DNA of 64,000 nucleotides from Thermogemmatispora tikiterensis. Lineage in GTDB: Bacteria; Chloroflexota; Ktedonobacteria; Ktedonobacterales; Ktedonobacteraceae. The translations under genes were made by a program, and so were the position numbers. The stretch's first letter is position 1. Every line of letters begins with the position of its first letter. The stretch is from contig NZ_MCIF01000002.1 of the NCBI RefSeq assembly GCF_003268475.1, forward strand, positions 1,842,259 through 1,906,258, in the 5' to 3' direction. This document shows, piece by piece, positions 55,131-63,253 of this stretch. Under the pieces are notes generated by a model. It had not been told where the DNA came from and did not search any database. It saw only the letters and a list, made by a program, of their open reading frames with translations.

Positions 55131-56612
55131 ATGATGGCTCCCGCAATACTCGCTATCGATCAGGGAACCACCCGCACAAAAGCGCTCGTCTTCGATGCCG
55201 AAGCTCGTTGTCTGGCTCAGGCTGCGAGTGAGGTACCGCTGACTTATCCACAACCGGGCTGGGTGGAGCAGAATCCCTATGACCTGCTGGAGAGTGTGAT
55301 CGCGAATGCCCGCGCGGCTCTGCAGACCGCCGGCGAGGTGTCACTGCTGGCCTGCGGCCTGGCAAATCAGGGCGAGACGGTGGTGGTCTGGCACCGGCGC
55401 AGCGGACAACCGCTCTATAATGCCATTAGCTGGCAAGACCGCCGCACCGATCTGCTGTGCGAGCAGCTGCGCCGCGAGGGAGCCGAACGCTTGATTCGCG
55501 AACGCACCGGATTGCCGCTTGATCCCTACTTTTCGGCGACGAAGATCCGCTGGATTCTGGATAACGTCCCCGGGGCACGTGAGCTAGCTGCTCGCGGCGA
55601 GCTACTGGCAGGCACCACCGACGCCTGGTTGATGTGGTGTCTGCTGGGCGAGCATCGCACTGATGAGACAACAGCCTCACGAACGATGCTCTATAATCCT
55701 CGTCTGCGCGACTGGGATGAGGAGATCCTGGCGCTGCTGGAGATCCCTCGCTCGATCTTGCCAGAAATTCAGCCGTCCTGTTCGTTCTTTGGTACGATCT
55801 CGGCGGAGCACTTCGGGCACCCTTTGCCGCTGACTGCCTCCCTGGTGGACCAACAGGCGGCCCTCTTCGGTCAAGCCTGCTATGCTCCCAACGATGTCAA
55901 GGTGACCTACGGTACCGGCGCCTTTATCTTGCTCAACGCTGGCCAGACACCGCCAACTTCACGCCACGGCTTGCTCCCGACAGTGGCCTGGTCACGCGGC
56001 GAGGAGATCGTTTACGCCCTCGATGGGGGAATCTACGTGGCCGGGGCCGCGATCCAGTGGCTGCGCGATATTGGCCTGGTGCACAGCCCCGAGGAGACGC
56101 TGGAGCTGGCCCTCTCGGTCCCTGACAGCGGCGGCGTCTTCTTTGTGCCAGCTCTGGCCGGCCTGGCGGCTCCCTATTGGGATAGTTATGCCCGCGGTAC
56201 GATTATCGGCCTGACCCGTGGCACAACACGCGCCCATCTGGTACGGGCCACCCTGGAGGGAATCGCTTTCAGTACTCGCGACGTGCTGCAGGCAATGGTT
56301 CAAGATACCGGGCGGCCAATCCGCAGCTTGAAAGTCGACGGCGGCGCCTCGGCCAATAGCTTCCTGATGCAGGCGCTAGCCGATATTACTGGGGTCGAGG
56401 TACACATCGCCGCCGTCCAGGAAACGACAGCCCTGGGCGCCGCTTTTCTGGCCGGGATCGGGGCAGGCCTCTGGCACGATGAAAGAGAGACGGCTCGCCT
56501 CTGGCGGGAGGCCAAGGTCTACCGCCCGCGTGGCAATGGTTCGATCGAGGCACTCTATCGGCGCTGGTTTAATGCGGTGGAGCGCGCACGCGGCTGGGCC
56601 GCTATTGCTTAA
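55131..56612 (+). CDS. glpK: glycerol kinase-like FGGY carbohydrate kinase
   Basis: 493 residues; ATGs at 55131 and 55134 share the AGGAGGAGAG site. FGGY fold with ATP motif AIDQGTTRTKALVFD, then ISWQDRRTDLL, LVDQQAALFGQ, VTYGTGAFILLNAG, YVAGAAIQWLRD, FVPALAGLAAPYWDSYARG and VDGGASANSFLMQALADI, all close to GlpK rather than XylB. It phosphorylates glycerol or a closely related polyol. It is preceded by the GlpA-type pair and the permease, and followed by two hairpins that end the operon. Confidence 0.88.
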   Translation: MMAPAILAIDQGTTRTKALVFDAEARCLAQAASEVPLTYPQPGWVEQNPYDLLESVIANARAALQTAGEVSLLACGLANQGETVVVWHRRSGQPLYNAISWQDRRTDLLCEQLRREGAERLIRERTGLPLDPYFSATKIRWILDNVPGARELAARGELLAGTTDAWLMWCLLGEHRTDETTASRTMLYNPRLRDWDEEILALLEIPRSILPEIQPSCSFFGTISAEHFGHPLPLTASLVDQQAALFGQACYAPNDVKVTYGTGAFILLNAGQTPPTSRHGLLPTVAWSRGEEIVYALDGGIYVAGAAIQWLRDIGLVHSPEETLELALSVPDSGGVFFVPALAGLAAPYWDSYARGTIIGLTRGTTRAHLVRATLEGIAFSTRDVLQAMVQDTGRPIRSLKVDGGASANSFLMQALADITGVEVHIAAVQETTALGAAFLAGIGAGLWHDERETARLWREAKVYRPRGNGSIEALYRRWFNAVERARGWAAIA

Positions 56613-56631
56613 GCCTGCTTGCGTTCTGCCT

Positions 56632-56720
56632 GCTGGCGGTCCGCCCTTACCTTTGCCGACCGCCAGCCTGGAGTCAGGAGCGGGGAGCCACCTCGCTAGC
56701 CCGGCGAGATGGCTCCTTTT
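56632..56720 (+). terminator. double hairpin terminator after glpK
   Basis: First stem: GCTGGCGGTC (56632-56641) with GACCGCCAGC (56658-56667). Second stem: GGAGCCA (56684-56690) and CTCGC with GCGAG and TGGCTCC (56710-56716), followed by TTTT. The second has the form of an intrinsic terminator. Confidence 0.8.
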
Positions 56721-56742
56721 CCTTCCTTCCTTCCTTCCTTCT
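56717..56742. repeat. (TTCC)n tract
   Basis: About five TTCC units directly after the terminator T-run. Confidence 0.7.
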
Positions 56743-56821
56743 CCCCGACAGGGAAGGGTACACACCCCTCCCTCTCGCTGGATTTCGGCCTCAAGGCACT
56801 TCTGGAGACGAACAGATGCTC

Positions 56822-56851
56822 TTGACAAATGTTCTCAACAGTGAGTATACT
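56822..56851 (+). promoter_or_regulatory. sigma70 promoter of the ROK gene
   Basis: TTGACA (56822-56827) and TATACT (56846-56851), 18 bp apart. Predicted start near 56858, leaving a leader of about 115 bases. Confidence 0.75.
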
Positions 56852-56971
56852 TTGAATTGCACAAACTGTCGTTATTGTTTCTGTCTATGTTGCTCGGGTC
56901 TACCACATCTAGAACTTCTGTTCTGATGGGGTGCCGTCACCCGGGCAGAAGCCGCTAGCAGGATCAGGGAT

Positions 56972-58255
56972 ATGGTGCGAGAGCTGAGCGCGGCGGTCGG
57001 GGTGGAGATTGGAAGCAGTCGGGCGACGATCGCAATTATTTCTGCCAACGGTCAGGTCCGGGAGCGCTTCGAAGCCAGAACGCTGCGCGGGCGGCCGGCA
57101 CGAGCCACGCTGGAGCCATATCTACGGGCGATAGATGCCGCCATACAGCGAGCTGAGGGAGCAGGTTATGCTCTGCGCGGTATTGGCGTGGCCTTGCCGG
57201 GGAAACTTGATCAGACATACCGCCGTCCTTTTCTCATTCCTCTCCTTCCCTCCCTCAATCATTTTCCCCTATGCGATCTGCTCGAAACACGCTACCACCT
57301 ACCCGTACGACTGCACAGCGACGTTGAGGCAGCAGCACTGGGTGAATATGCCTTTGGTGCCGCCAGGAACAGGCATCAGGCTTTGCTACTCACCGTTCAA
57401 GCGGTTGTGGGTGCAGCGCTGATCAGTGATGGGCAACCGGAGCCGACGGCCCGCGACTGCACTGGCCACGTCTGTCATCTACCCGTGGCCAACACTGGTC
57501 CGCGCTGTAGCTGTGGGCGCCGTGGCTGCATCAGTACCCTGGTTTCGCTAGAGGCGCTCCAGCGTCTGATCCAACGTGCAGCTCGTAAGGGTGAGTCGAG
57601 CAGCCTGATTCAGCGCCTCAGCAATCGCGAGCATTTCAGCGCCCAGTTGCTGGCCGAGGAGGCGGCCCGGGGAGACAGCCTGGCGCTCTCTATTTATCAA
57701 GAGGTGGGGCACTGGCTCGGCATTGCAGTGGCGTATTATCTGCGCCATTTCGCGCCCGAGGTTGTAGTGCTGGGGAATGGCCTGCTCAACGCTGATGAGC
57801 TGCTGCTCAGTCATCTGCGCCACTCGCTCCTCTCCCAATTTGGGGCACAGCCAGCGGCGGAAGAGGGCCAGCACGTCCAGGCCCTGAGCATTGTCCCGGC
57901 GCATTTGGGACGGGATGCAGCCCTCATCGGTAGCACCGTACCGTTCCTGTCCCCACTGCCAGCCCACCGAGCTGAGGGAGAACCATCTACCTTGCCCTCT
58001 CAGGAGGCTCCGGCGCTCGCCTGCAGAGACGGAGGCGGGCTGGTCCTGGAAGAGCTGGCTGCCGCCCGAGGGCGGGAGGCCCGTTCCTCTAGCCGCCCCT
58101 ATCGCCTTCCCCCCACCAGCGACGATCTCAGCTGGCTGGTCAACGAGCGTCCCCAGTCATCAGGACCTCCCTCCCCCGATGACCTTGGCCCTGCAGCGCC
58201 TGCTCATCCCCGCCCCCACGTGAATCCTCGCCGCCTGCGTGGTCGCGATCATTAG
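56972..58255 (+). CDS. ROK family protein (sugar kinase/regulator type)
   Basis: 427 residues. ROK fold from residue 8: VGVEIGSSRATIAIIS (phosphate loop), GIGVALPGKLD, then HSDVEAAALGEYAFG with the catalytic-type Asp. A zinc motif is present (CSCGRRGCISTL), with H in TGHVCHLPV. No helix-turn-helix, so it is more likely a hexose kinase than a repressor. The usual Glu after GC is Ile here, and ATP motif 1 has SSR for GGT, so activity is not assured. The last 100 residues are Pro/Ser/Arg-rich and probably disordered, an odd extension. The ribosome site is weak. Confidence 0.85.
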   Translation: MVRELSAAVGVEIGSSRATIAIISANGQVRERFEARTLRGRPARATLEPYLRAIDAAIQRAEGAGYALRGIGVALPGKLDQTYRRPFLIPLLPSLNHFPLCDLLETRYHLPVRLHSDVEAAALGEYAFGAARNRHQALLLTVQAVVGAALISDGQPEPTARDCTGHVCHLPVANTGPRCSCGRRGCISTLVSLEALQRLIQRAARKGESSSLIQRLSNREHFSAQLLAEEAARGDSLALSIYQEVGHWLGIAVAYYLRHFAPEVVVLGNGLLNADELLLSHLRHSLLSQFGAQPAAEEGQHVQALSIVPAHLGRDAALIGSTVPFLSPLPAHRAEGEPSTLPSQEAPALACRDGGGLVLEELAAARGREARSSSRPYRLPPTSDDLSWLVNERPQSSGPPSPDDLGPAAPAHPRPHVNPRRLRGRDH

Positions 58256-58535
58256 ACCAGCCACGCCTCAGGCCTGGTGAGTCATCCCCTGTCAACCAGG
58301 ATAGCGCTTGTTACTCAGTACTATAAGAAAATCAACGCGCCGCGCTACGGCAGCCGGGATCTCATCAGGCCCGCCGACGCGCTCTCGTTCACGCCGCTAA
58401 AGAGTTGAGAAGGAGCAAGAAGGAGAGTTAAAGGAGAGCGACCCGCTAGCGCTCAGTCTCCGCGGCGGAACTACAGGCGAGCAAGGTGTCAGCGCCGAGC
58501 AGGGAAAGAGGAACTAACGAGAGGCAGGCGGCTTC

Positions 58536-59159
58536 TTAGAGGTCAGGCTCCTCGCTTGCATCATCTACGTCTTCTTCTAATTCACCGCGATCAATAATGG
58601 CTTCTTGCTCATCCAGCATGCCTGGCAGGGGATCGATGTACATGGTGCGGCGCACCAGGTCGATCTGTTTGATCACCTCTTTGACGGCAGGGATTAAGGC
58701 TTGCCTGCCATCTGGCATGCGGATGGCGTAGACATCGTTGCTACCGGTTAGCCAGATCTCAGTGATCGACCCTACCTCCTGGCCATCGAGGGTAAAGACA
58801 CGCAGGTTGAGGATATCATGCTGATAATAGGAATCGGGAGGCAGGGGAGGCAACTCGGCCAGTGGAATCTGCAGCTCGCAGTTGCGCAGGGCCTCGGCAG
58901 CGGTCAGCGAATCGAAGCCCTGCAGCTTCAGCAGAACGAGGCCGCTCTTGTAGGGACGGACATGCTCGATGCGATGGCGCCGGGGAGGGGAACCGCAATA
59001 GATAGCCTCCAGCTGCGCAAAACGATCAGGCAGGTCGCTCATCGGCAACACCTTGATCTCGCCACGCAACCCGAAGGGGGCAATCACCCGCCCCACGGTC
59101 GCCCATTCCATATTGCCTTGAATAGAACTGGCAGTCATTGCCCGCTCAGTCTCTCTCAT
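58536..59159 (-). CDS. rimM: ribosome maturation factor RimM
   Basis: 207 residues with the two RimM domains: an N-terminal barrel (WATVGRVIAPFGLRGEIKVLPMSDLPDRF) and a C-terminal PRC-like barrel (YYQHDILNLRVFTLDGQEVGSI, then ALIPAVKEVIKQIDLVRRTMYIDPLPGML). It assists 16S processing of the 30S head and binds S19. The start may be at M1, M8 or M17; none has a strong ribosome site. The C-terminal tail is acidic. It is the last of rpsP-khpA-rimM; trmD and rplS, which often follow, are absent here. Confidence 0.96.
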   Translation of the reverse strand: MRETERAMTASSIQGNMEWATVGRVIAPFGLRGEIKVLPMSDLPDRFAQLEAIYCGSPPRRHRIEHVRPYKSGLVLLKLQGFDSLTAAEALRNCELQIPLAELPPLPPDSYYQHDILNLRVFTLDGQEVGSITEIWLTGSNDVYAIRMPDGRQALIPAVKEVIKQIDLVRRTMYIDPLPGMLDEQEAIIDRGELEEDVDDASEEPDL

Positions 59160-59198
59160 TGGGGTTTCCGAGAGAAAAACAGGGTTAGCGAAACCAGG

Positions 59199-59450
59199 CT
59201 AGACAACCTTCAAGGAGGTATGGCGGCCTTCGCGCGTCCCCATAGCGCGCATCAGCGTACGCAGGGCCTTGGCCACGCGGCCCTCTCGCCCGATCACCTT
59301 GCCGTAGTCCTCGGGCGCCACTCGCAGCTCAAGGACCACTGCCTGACGGTCGTTGCGTACCTCGCGCACCTGCACCGCCGCCGGGTTATCCACCAGCGAC
59401 TGCGCAATATATTCCACCAAGCGGCGCATCGAAGAATTTCTCACGGCCAT
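59199..59450 (-). CDS. khpA: KH-domain RNA-binding protein KhpA
   Basis: 83 residues: one KH domain with the GxxG loop in KVIGREGRVAKALRTLMRA. KhpA (YlqC) forms a dimer with KhpB in Gram-positives and binds many RNAs, affecting cell elongation. It begins 7 bp after rpsP and is followed 40 bp later by rimM, the standard order. Confidence 0.96.
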   Translation of the reverse strand: MAVRNSSMRRLVEYIAQSLVDNPAAVQVREVRNDRQAVVLELRVAPEDYGKVIGREGRVAKALRTLMRAMGTREGRHTSLKVV

Positions 59451-59456
59451 AGCTAG

Positions 59457-59750
59457 CTACTCTGCCTTACCAGAGGAAGCAGAACCTGCCTTCGCCTGCT
59501 CGAAGCGCTCCAGGACTCCAGTGCTCTTGAAAAGCGCGACCACGGCCTCTGAGGGCTGAGCGCCATGCAGCAGCCAGCGTAGCGCCTTCTGCTCATCGAT
59601 CCGCACCGCCGCCGGTTCGCGCAACGGATTATACCAGCCGATATTCTCAATAATGCGCCCATCGCGCGGCGAAGGCGCGTTCGCGACCACAATGCGATAG
59701 CTGGGCGCCTTCTTTTTGCCCACGCGCATCAAACGAATCTTAACAGCCAT
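59457..59750 (-). CDS. rpsP: 30S ribosomal protein bS16
   Basis: 97 residues. The N-terminus [20 protein letters not shown] and the [11 protein letters not shown] motif identify bS16, a 30S assembly protein. The C-terminus has a short extension rich in Ala, Ser and Lys. AGAGGGAAG precedes the ATG. First gene of the rpsP-khpA-rimM operon; the promoter (60067-60095) is about 300 bases upstream, a long leader. Confidence 0.98.
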   Translation of the reverse strand: MAVKIRLMRVGKKKAPSYRIVVANAPSPRDGRIIENIGWYNPLREPAAVRIDEQKALRWLLHGAQPSEAVVALFKSTGVLERFEQAKAGSASSGKAE

Positions 59751-60066
59751 GCTTCCCTCTTCTCACCTCTCCCCAACGGGGAAAGTCCTCAACAGTACTT
59801 TCTCTCTCGCTAGCCCGGGCTGGCCATTGCGCGTTTCAGTCCAGCCTGCGTAGAGCTAGCACCCTCATTGATCTTCTCGACGGAACCACGCCCGTCAAGC
59901 TGTCCCCTCCTCACTCACTTCAGCCAGCCTCGCTGAGAACAGCGCTTCATACACAGACGACGCCAAAGCAAGAGAGAGCTGGAGCAAACGCTGCGCCGCT
60001 GTGCGTGCGAGGCATAGCCTGGTAGATGTTGGACAAGGCATAGGGCATGGCCCCAATGGCGTCATC
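59751..60066 (-). other. long untranslated leader of rpsP
   Basis: 316 bp between the predicted promoter and the rpsP start, with no credible frame. It is a reasonable place for leader regulation of a ribosomal-protein operon. I did not find one dominant helix here. Confidence 0.4.
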
Positions 60067-60095
60067 AGGATAGCACGGGTGACAAATTTTGTCAA
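60067..60095 (-). promoter_or_regulatory. rpsP promoter with palindrome over the -35
   Basis: On the minus strand TTGACA (60090-60095) and TATCCT (60067-60072) are 17 bp apart. The -35 lies inside a perfect 15-bp palindrome, TGACAAA-T-TTTGTCA (60080-60094), which a regulator could occupy. Confidence 0.65.
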
Positions 60096-60227
60096 CAGAT
60101 GGAGTGGTGGGCCTCCACGCCTGCTCAAGGCTCGGATCACGTAGAACGCCGGTCAGGGCCAGAGCGAGTCCATCGATTTGGGTCCGGCAGGACAGGAAAG
60201 GAAGCACTCAGCTCGCAAGCTCTCTGC

Positions 60228-60233
60228 TATAAT
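60228..60233 (+). promoter_or_regulatory. extended -10 of pyk
   Basis: TGCTATAAT provides a TGn extended -10 with a consensus TATAAT. No good -35 is at 17 bp, as is common for extended -10 promoters. The start would be near 60240. Confidence 0.55.
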
Positions 60234-60272
60234 GAGGCGCGAATGCAGAGTATGAGGGGGCATAGCTTGTTC

Positions 60273-61772
60273 ATGCGTCGTACAAAGATTGTCTGTACCA
60301 TTGGACCGGCCAGCAGCAGTGAGGAGCGTCTGGAGCAGCTGATGCTGGCCGGAATGAACGTCGCCCGACTCAATTTCTCTCACGGCACCCACGAGGAGCA
60401 CGCCGCGGTAATCGAGCGCATCCGACGCATCTCGACGCGGCTGGGCTGGCCCGTGGCCATCCTTCAGGATTTGCAGGGACCAAAGATCCGCGTTGGCAGT
60501 TTGCCCGGCGGGCAGCCGCTGCGCCTGGAGACCGGCAGACAGGTGATTATCACAACACGCGCGCCGGCCACCAACGGTGAAGGCGTCCCTCTCTCAGAGC
60601 AGAGCGACGAGCTACCGGTCATACCCACTACGTATGGGCTGCTCGCGCAAGACGTCAAGCCCGGCGATCGCATCTTGCTCGACGACGGCCTGATGGAGTT
60701 ACGTGTGCTCGCCAGCGATGGCCTTTCCGTGCGCTGTCAGGTGGTACACGGGGGATTACTCAAGGAGCACAAAGGCCTGAATTTGCCAGGCGTGACCGTC
60801 AGTGCTCCCGCGCTGAGTGAGAAAGATCGCGCTGATCTGCGTTTCGGCGTCCAATACGGAGTCGACTATGTGGCGTTAAGCTTCGTGCGCCGGCCAGAGG
60901 ATGTGCTGGAGGCCCGCCGCTTTCTTCAGGAGCTGCAGGCGGAGATCACTGCCCATGAGGGCAGACGGCAGGCTATGGGCGACATTCCTCTGATTGTTAA
61001 ATTGGAGAAGCCAGAGGCCGTGGCGCGCCTCGATGAGATTCTAGAGGTGGCTGATGGGTTGATGGTCGCCCGCGGCGATCTCGGGGTTGAAATGTCGCTA
61101 GAGAAGGTGCCACTGATCCAGAAGCGCGTTATCACTCGTTGCAACGAGCTAGGACTGCCGGTGATCACGGCCACGCAAATGCTAGAGTCGATGGTGACCA
61201 ATCCTACGCCGACACGCGCAGAGGTCGCTGATGTCTCTAATGCTCTGCTTGACGGCACTGACGCCGTGATGTTGAGCGCCGAGACGGCCAGCGGCTCCTA
61301 TCCGGTGGAGGCAGTAGCGATGATGGTGCGCATCATTCAGGAGACAGAGGCCGACGATCGGACCGCGCAGCCGCCACATTGCCAACGCCTCTCTCAGGAG
61401 CATGCCGTCAGCCACGCCGCCCGCGCCCTCTCCGAGGAGGCCAGCGTACGGGCGATTGTGGTCTTTACACGCTCGGGCAACTCGGCCCGCCTGATCTCTA
61501 AAGATCGACCGCGCCGCCCGATCCTGGCGTATACTCCCTCGGAGCGCGTCTATCGTCAGCTAGCCCTATGGTGGGGCGTCTGGCCACGCCTGATCGAGAT
61601 GCATGGGACGACCGAAGAGCTGATCGCCACTGTTGAGCAGCACCTCTTGAGCGACCATCTGCTCGGCGAAGGTGAGCATGTGGTGATTATGGGCGGGTTG
61701 CCGGTAGCCAGTCGCGCACGCACCAATTTTGTCAAACTGCATCGCATCGGCGAGGGGCGCGTCTCCAGCTAA
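60273..61772 (+). CDS. pyk: pyruvate kinase
   Basis: 499 residues from ATG MRRTKIVCTIGPASSS, the usual Pyk N-terminus, with GAGGGGG 12 bases upstream; ATGs at 60243 and 60252 are close to the transcription start. Converts phosphoenolpyruvate and ADP to pyruvate and ATP. Motifs: MNVARLNFSHG, DLQGPKIRVG, IVKLEKPEA (catalytic Lys), MVARGDLGVEMSLEKVP and TATQMLESM. The C-terminal allosteric domain is complete (FTRSGNSARLISKDRP), without the extra PEP-utiliser domain of Bacillus enzymes. Confidence 0.97.
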   Translation: MRRTKIVCTIGPASSSEERLEQLMLAGMNVARLNFSHGTHEEHAAVIERIRRISTRLGWPVAILQDLQGPKIRVGSLPGGQPLRLETGRQVIITTRAPATNGEGVPLSEQSDELPVIPTTYGLLAQDVKPGDRILLDDGLMELRVLASDGLSVRCQVVHGGLLKEHKGLNLPGVTVSAPALSEKDRADLRFGVQYGVDYVALSFVRRPEDVLEARRFLQELQAEITAHEGRRQAMGDIPLIVKLEKPEAVARLDEILEVADGLMVARGDLGVEMSLEKVPLIQKRVITRCNELGLPVITATQMLESMVTNPTPTRAEVADVSNALLDGTDAVMLSAETASGSYPVEAVAMMVRIIQETEADDRTAQPPHCQRLSQEHAVSHAARALSEEASVRAIVVFTRSGNSARLISKDRPRRPILAYTPSERVYRQLALWWGVWPRLIEMHGTTEELIATVEQHLLSDHLLGEGEHVVIMGGLPVASRARTNFVKLHRIGEGRVSS

Positions 61773-61883
61773 CTCAGGCCAGCAAGAGCTTCTCTTTCTT
61801 TCTTCCTCAGCGCCCTGCCCTCCACCCCCCTGACGCGATGCCGCAGCGGAGGGCATTGGCAGGCTGGCAACGGCGCGCCTCGT

Positions 61884-61971
61884 TTGACATCCTCGCTGAA
61901 TAGGACTATACTGGAAAACATCAGACCAGCGCCATCGGCTGCGGCGGGTAATAGCGATGTTATCCCGCCGC
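61884..61971 (+). promoter_or_regulatory. promoter and leader hairpin of the aminotransferase-serA operon
   Basis: TTGACA (61884-61889) and TATACT (61907-61912) are spaced 17 bp. About 20 bases after the start, GCGGCGGG (61941-61948) pairs with CCCGCCGC (61964-61971) around a 15-base loop, a stable stem in the leader. No T-tract follows it, so it is not a simple attenuator. Confidence 0.7.
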
Positions 61972-62060
61972 GCCTTATTGCAACGGGGCAAGACATGGCA
62001 TGGCACGTACCGCCTGGCTGGCTCGGCTTTTGAGTCCTGTTTCAGGAAGAAGAGGTGTGC

Positions 62061-63224
62061 ATGACTGTTCAGCAGGAAAAGAACCCAATCCCCGTTCCCC
62101 AGGTTGAGCCACGGGCTCCGATCCCTAAGCAGAATCTCCGTATCCCCGGCCCCACTGTGGTGCCGGATGAGATCCTGGCAGAGATGGCCCGCCCGATGAT
62201 CAACCACCGCGGGCCGGAATTTGCCGCTATTCTGCGCCGTGTCACCGCACGGCTGCAATACTTTTTCCAGACGCGCTCTCCCGTTTTGACATATCCCGCC
62301 TCCGGTACAGGTGGGCAGGAAAGCGCTATTGTTAATCTGTTCTCTCCGGGCGACCATGTGGTGGCGATTACAATCGGCTCCTTCGGCAATCGCTTCGCCC
62401 GCATCGCCGAGACCTACGGGCTGCAGGTGAGCCGCATCGAGTTCCCCTGGGGTGAGGGGGCCGACCCAGATGTGGTAGAGAGCCGCCTGAAGACGCTGCC
62501 CCCCTACCGCGGAGTGCTGGTTACCCATAATGAGACGTCAACGGGGGTGACCAACGATATTCAGACGCTGGCCTCCCTGATCAGGCGTCACAATCCCGAT
62601 GCACTGATCGCCGTGGACGCTGTTAGCTCTCTGGGCTGCATCCCGCTGGAAATGGATCTGTGGGACCTCGATGTCGTCTTTACGGGTTCGCAGAAGGGCT
62701 GGATGTCTCCCCCCGGAGTGATGATGATCGCCGCCAGCGAACGCGCCTGGCAGGCCAATAAGAGCGCCAAACTGCCGCGCTTTTACTTTGATTGGGCCAG
62801 CTCGCGCAAGAAGCTGGAGGCTGGCCAGCACCCAACGACACCGGCAGTCTCCGTCTTCTATGCCCTCGATCGCGCTCTGGAGCTGATGCTGGAAGAAGGT
62901 CGCGAGGCAATCTTTGAGCGCCACCGCCATGCCGGTGAGTACGTGCGCCGCCGCGCTCGCGAGATGGGCCTCGAATTGTTCGCCAATCCACGCTACGCTT
63001 CAAATACGGTGACAGCGGTCCGCCTGCCAGAGGGCTTCAATACCAAGGCTTTCATGAAGGCTCTGCGCGAGCAGGATGGCGTCGTTCTGGGTGGCGGCCA
63101 GGAGCACCTGGAGGGTAAGATTTTCCGCGTCGGCCATCTGGGCTACTTCCGTGAGGAGGATCTGGCCGAGGCTATGGATAAGGTGGAGCAGCGCCTGCGC
63201 TCTTTCGGCTTCACGGGCCGTTGA
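62061..63224 (+). CDS. class V aminotransferase (serine-glyoxylate / phosphoserine type)
   Basis: 387 residues from the ATG at 62061, with GAGG 5 bases upstream. PLP fold type I: substrate loop RIPGPTVVPDEIL, YPASGTGGQESAIVNLFSPGD, THNETSTGV, AVDAVSSLGC and the PLP lysine in FTGSQKGWMSPPG. It is closest in pattern to alanine/serine-glyoxylate aminotransferases. These replace SerC as phosphoserine aminotransferase in some lineages; the next gene is serA, which supports that role. The two genes are 29 bp apart. Confidence 0.93.
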   Translation: MTVQQEKNPIPVPQVEPRAPIPKQNLRIPGPTVVPDEILAEMARPMINHRGPEFAAILRRVTARLQYFFQTRSPVLTYPASGTGGQESAIVNLFSPGDHVVAITIGSFGNRFARIAETYGLQVSRIEFPWGEGADPDVVESRLKTLPPYRGVLVTHNETSTGVTNDIQTLASLIRRHNPDALIAVDAVSSLGCIPLEMDLWDLDVVFTGSQKGWMSPPGVMMIAASERAWQANKSAKLPRFYFDWASSRKKLEAGQHPTTPAVSVFYALDRALELMLEEGREAIFERHRHAGEYVRRRAREMGLELFANPRYASNTVTAVRLPEGFNTKAFMKALREQDGVVLGGGQEHLEGKIFRVGHLGYFREEDLAEAMDKVEQRLRSFGFTGR

Positions 63225-63253
63225 ACGCCGCTGCAGGAAGGGGGAGCAAGGCT

